7,932 bases of DNA, taken from positions 1 to 7,932 of the forward strand of contig JAHJLU010000072.1 of assembly GCA_018821745.1 (NCBI GenBank), in the 5' to 3' direction. The translations under genes were made by a program, and so were the position numbers. A model generated the notes under the pieces. The model was given only the letters and a program-made list of their open reading frames with translations. It made no database searches and was not told the DNA's origin. Of this stretch, positions 5,376 to 7,932 are shown in pieces. This DNA comes from Myxococcota bacterium. Lineage in GTDB: Bacteria > Myxococcota_A > Polyangia > HGW-17. Each line of letters begins with the position of its first letter. Position 1 is the first letter of the stretch.

Positions 5376-6971
5376 ATGTTTTATAAATCAGGTCACCTGT
5401 TCCTGGCACTGTGCCTCGTCGGGATTTTCGGTTGTGAACCGGGAAACCTGAATGACAACGACATGGATCAATTCTACGACCAGGTTGATCATGAGCGTCC
5501 ACCCAGTGCTTCAGAACCTATAACCTCCAATAAGCTCTATTATTTTGAGTCCAAAACCCAGGTAATCAACTTCGTTGAAGCCGAGCTGGGGATCACCTGG
5601 GAATGGAGCGACAACCCCTCCAACCTGGTGGTTGTACGCAAGGCCGGCTCCGGGTACAAGCCGGGAGCCGAGGAACAGGCCTACGACGATCTGTTCATTG
5701 TTGTGGACCGCGACACCGATACCATCCATCATTTCTCTCGCGGAAGCGCGGAGGGGACGATTGTCGCCTCCCGGAAATCCCAATATGGATACACCAATTA
5801 CCGGGATCCACACACGGGAAACTACGAGACACCCGCCCTCTCACCGGGTCAGTATCGTTTCAAGGTTGACTACCACAAGGGCCAGTACAAGGCGTTGTGG
5901 GTCTACAACTGGAACTACGACCGACTCGGGCTGCCCACCCAGCGCCTTGCTGGAAACGATGGAGATTACTATGTGGGCGGCGTGAATGTCCATAAAGGCG
6001 GGGACACCTGGAATTACTCCGTGGGATGCCTGACACAGCATTACTCCTACTGGGACGAATTCATCAGCCATTTCGATATGGGCAAATGGGGCAGGGTCTA
6101 TGTTGTGGGCGATTATAACGGCTCTTTCCAGGAGCCCAGTGTCCTCACACCCGAGCAGTTCAGCGTCTCCGCACCATCGGGGACACAGGTGGGAACCACT
6201 GTCACCTTCAGTGGCCCCTGTACCGGGGGCATCTACAGTATGCGCCTCGATGTAGATGGCCATGAAATCTGCCGGCAGGCGACTCCAGGAACCACATGGA
6301 CTTGTGACTACGCCTTCAACACCGCCGGTCAGGGGCGCCTGGTCGTTGCTTACGCGTTTGGGGACGCCGGCCAGCTCAAGGGCACAGCCCAGACCACCAT
6401 CACCGTGGTGGACTCAACAGGAGATGTCACCATCAGTTCCGATGATCCGGTCATCATTGAAGGGGAGACGGCTCATTTTTCCGGATTCGCCAACAACCTG
6501 GCAGGGGGCAGAGTCGCCGTGGACGTTGACGGCACCGAAATCTATTCTCAGGCCATCAACAGCGCCTCCCAGCCCTTTACCTTCACCTATGCCTTCACAA
6601 GCTACGGTTCCGGCCGGGTGCTGAGAATCATCGGCTACAACGCCAGCGGTAATCAGATCGCTCAGGCTACCCAGAACATCGACGTCCAGGCTGCCTCGGC
6701 CATTCTCATGACAGTCGCCGTCCCCGATCCCCTTATCGTCGGGTCCCGGGTGACCTTCTCGGGGATCGCGCGCAATATTCACGCCATCGGCGCCACGGTG
6801 GACGGATACTCCATAGGCACGGTGAATGTGGAAGCGAGCGATCGCTACTACCTTGCCTACACCTTCGCCAACTCGGGGCAGAATAGAACCCTGTTGATCA
6901 CAGGATACGACGCCAATGGCGACGCCATCCCCGGAGCCCAGCTCACCCGCACCATCACCGTCCTCCCCTGA
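5376..6971 (+). CDS. Predicted lipoprotein with L,D-transpeptidase-like motif and three Ig-like domains
   Basis: Exported protein of 531 residues. From the ATG at 5376 a short signal (K4, hydrophobic core 8-18) ends in a lipobox, IFGC, with lipid-carrying C20. E21 follows, not the D that causes inner-membrane retention in enterics, so an outer-membrane site is plausible. A low-complexity linker (about 21-50) leads to a globular domain (about 55-250). It contains DLFIVVDRDTDTIHHFS (105-121), TPALSPGQYRFKV (152-164) and VNVHKGGDTWNYSVGC (203-218). The H206 and S215-x-G-C218 arrangement recalls the YkuD L,D-transpeptidase catalytic motif, but the His-Cys spacing is shorter (12) and the arginine often found after the Cys region is absent. 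I therefore call it YkuD-like, possibly a peptidoglycan-acting enzyme or a non-catalytic relative. Residues about 257-531 are three Ig-like repeats. The gene is divergent from the CHASE4 kinase and convergent with the next kinase. Confidence 0.75.
   Translation: MFYKSGHLFLALCLVGIFGCEPGNLNDNDMDQFYDQVDHERPPSASEPITSNKLYYFESKTQVINFVEAELGITWEWSDNPSNLVVVRKAGSGYKPGAEEQAYDDLFIVVDRDTDTIHHFSRGSAEGTIVASRKSQYGYTNYRDPHTGNYETPALSPGQYRFKVDYHKGQYKALWVYNWNYDRLGLPTQRLAGNDGDYYVGGVNVHKGGDTWNYSVGCLTQHYSYWDEFISHFDMGKWGRVYVVGDYNGSFQEPSVLTPEQFSVSAPSGTQVGTTVTFSGPCTGGIYSMRLDVDGHEICRQATPGTTWTCDYAFNTAGQGRLVVAYAFGDAGQLKGTAQTTITVVDSTGDVTISSDDPVIIEGETAHFSGFANNLAGGRVAVDVDGTEIYSQAINSASQPFTFTYAFTSYGSGRVLRIIGYNASGNQIAQATQNIDVQAASAILMTVAVPDPLIVGSRVTFSGIARNIHAIGATVDGYSIGTVNVEASDRYYLAYTFANSGQNRTLLITGYDANGDAIPGAQLTRTITVLP
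6144..6968 (+). repeat. Three tandem Ig-like protein repeats in the lipoprotein
   Basis: Three units of about 90 residues cover 257-346, 347-438 and 439-531 of the lipoprotein (about 6144-6413, 6414-6689, 6690-6968). Each has the same landmarks: VTFSG, AHFSG, VTFSG; then DVDGHEI, DVDGTEI, TVDGYSI; then DYAFNTAGQG, TYAFTSYGSG, AYTFANSGQN, followed by a strand ending in a turn (FGDAG, YNASG, YDANG). The pattern fits beta-sandwich modules used as stalks or binders on cell surfaces. Only the first carries cysteines (C281, C299, C310). The DNA of the units has diverged, so this is an old duplication rather than a recent one. Confidence 0.75.
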
Positions 6972-6984
6972 CCAAACAGATAGC

Positions 6985-6999
6985 TATTTCATTGAAATA
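6985..6999. repeat. AT-rich palindrome between convergent genes
   Basis: TATTTCA-T-TGAAATA is a perfect 15-bp palindrome in the 47-bp gap between the lipoprotein and the second kinase gene. As RNA it gives a 6-bp AU-rich stem with a 3-base loop and no U tract, so it is a weak terminator at best. No other terminator was seen in this gap. Confidence 0.4.
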
Positions 7000-7018
7000 A
7001 CAGGGGGCGTTGGGCACA

Positions 7019-7932
7019 TTAGACCTGTGCCAGAACTTCCCTGACTTTTTGGAGCAGGCTCACGGCGGTGAAGGGCTTGGCGAGAAACCCCGGGCTGTCC
7101 TTGGCGAAGTCTTCCATGAGGTGGGGCATTGAGTACCCACTCACGTAGAGGACCCTGATCCCCGGGCTCCGTGTGGTTATCTCGTTTGCAAGCGCCTCCC
7201 CGTCAATTCCCGGCATGCGGATATCCGTGAGAAGCAGATGCACCGGCAGCTCGATACTGTCCCATTGGGCCATGAGTTCGTTTCCGCTTTCAAAGGGCAA
7301 CACCCTGTAGCCGGCGCCTTCCAAAATACGCTGTGTCAGACCCCGGACCATCTCCTCATCTTCAACGAGCAAAATTGTCTCATGTCCGTCGAGCGCCTTG
7401 ATAGTTGAGTCAGACCCGGTCCTCTGCTCGGAAAAATTAACCTGGGGCAGATAAATGGTGAAGGTCGTCCCTTCGCCAACAGTGGAGGCCACATCGATGA
7501 AACCCTTGGCCTGGGTCACAATACCATACACCGTGGAGAGCCCGAGTCCCGTCCCCTTTTTGGAAGACCGGGTCGTGAAGAAGGGTTCAAAAATATGACC
7601 CATCACATTCACATCCATCCCTACCCCCGTGTCTGCCACAGAGAGCACCACATATTCCCCCGCCGGGATACTGCACCGGGTACCCATGAAATCCTCGGCC
7701 AGGGCAACAGCGGTAGTATTGATGGAGACGCTGCCTCCCTCGGGCATGGCGTGGGACGCGTTCACCAGCAGATTCATCAGAATCTGATCCATGTGTCCCT
7801 CATCCATATAGACGAAGCACTTCTCATCCCCCCCCCTGACAATGAGTTGGATATTATCTCCCATGAGCCTGTTCAGCATTTTCCCCGACCGCTCAACCGC
7901 CTGGGCCAGATCGATGACACTGGGTGTGGCGG
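7019..7932 (-). CDS. Hybrid sensor histidine kinase, C-terminal part (ATPase - receiver), 5'-partial
   Basis: C-terminal part of a second hybrid kinase; the frame is open through the right edge (17 further codons before the methionine at 7879), so the sensor and histidine domains lie outside. Counting from that methionine, the ATPase domain has MNLLVNASHAMPEGG (35-49, N36 and N40), DTGVGM (83-88), EPFFTTRSSKKGTGLGL (98-114) and a G-rich end near 133-145. This N box and F box style is typical of NtrB-like or PAS-type kinases, different from the CHASE4 kinase. A linker leads to an intact receiver (about 167-284): E173-D174, phospho-acceptor D219 in LLTDIRMPGIDG, S247 and K268. A terminal receiver here commonly serves as a phosphate sink or relay step. 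The stop is TAA at 7021-7019. A run of nine G on the coding strand (7836-7828) encodes part of VRGGDE. Ligand and partner are unknown. Confidence 0.92.
   Translation of the reverse strand, partial: ATPSVIDLAQAVERSGKMLNRLMGDNIQLIVRGGDEKCFVYMDEGHMDQILMNLLVNASHAMPEGGSVSINTTAVALAEDFMGTRCSIPAGEYVVLSVADTGVGMDVNVMGHIFEPFFTTRSSKKGTGLGLSTVYGIVTQAKGFIDVASTVGEGTTFTIYLPQVNFSEQRTGSDSTIKALDGHETILLVEDEEMVRGLTQRILEGAGYRVLPFESGNELMAQWDSIELPVHLLLTDIRMPGIDGEALANEITTRSPGIRVLYVSGYSMPHLMEDFAKDSPGFLAKPFTAVSLLQKVREVLAQV

Noticed and set aside
5841..6263. A 140-residue open frame on the minus strand
   Set aside because: It overlaps the conserved His-Cys region of the lipoprotein gene in antisense and has no ribosome site or domain.
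1..7932. Mobile element, prophage, CRISPR or defence system
   Set aside because: No transposase, integrase, terminal repeats, regularly spaced repeats, nuclease or toxin-antitoxin signatures were seen; all genes fit signalling or envelope roles.

Overview
The window is a compact, GC-moderate bacterial region dominated by signal transduction. Four of its six genes are two-component or cyclic-di-GMP proteins: an HD-GYP phosphodiesterase (cut by the left edge), a receiver-GGDEF diguanylate cyclase, a full-length CHASE4 hybrid histidine kinase, and the C-terminal part of a second hybrid kinase (cut by the right edge). The other two are predicted exported proteins: a small DUF2147 protein and a large lipoprotein with an L,D-transpeptidase-like motif and three tandem Ig-like domains. 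This mix, together with Gram-negative-type export signals, suggests a Gram-negative environmental bacterium, perhaps of the former Deltaproteobacteria (Desulfobacterota and relatives). That placement is inference from gene style only; there is no rRNA or marker gene here.

Layout. From 1 to 1849 on the + strand, an HD-GYP gene and a receiver-GGDEF gene lie 17 bp apart and look like one operon, pairing c-di-GMP breakdown with synthesis. At 1850-1861 this operon converges with the minus-strand DUF2147 gene (1862-2335); a stem-loop spans the two stop codons. The DUF2147 gene has its own good sigma70-like promoter (2412-2440), a palindrome in its leader and a strong Shine-Dalgarno site. Upstream of it on the same strand is the 873-residue hybrid kinase (2515-5136). 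A 239-bp divergent region (5137-5375) then separates that kinase from the lipoprotein gene (5376-6971, +). It holds three copies of TGACCA (one inverted), a possible promoter and a leader hairpin. The lipoprotein gene converges with the second hybrid kinase (7019 to beyond 7932, minus strand).

How the genes may work together. The CHASE4 kinase has a periplasmic sensor and is transcribed divergently from a cell-envelope lipoprotein, so a link between envelope state and phosphorelay is possible. Its terminal receiver is active-looking but there is no Hpt domain, so the phosphate would need a separate Hpt partner, or the receiver acts within the protein. The receiver-GGDEF protein could take phosphate from either kinase and convert it into c-di-GMP. 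These links are inferred from proximity.

I found no mobile element, CRISPR array, tRNA or rRNA, and no clearly novel multi-gene system. The most unusual items are the lipoprotein architecture, the degenerate first receiver of the hybrid kinase, and long G tracts (7, 8 and 9 bases) inside three signalling genes.
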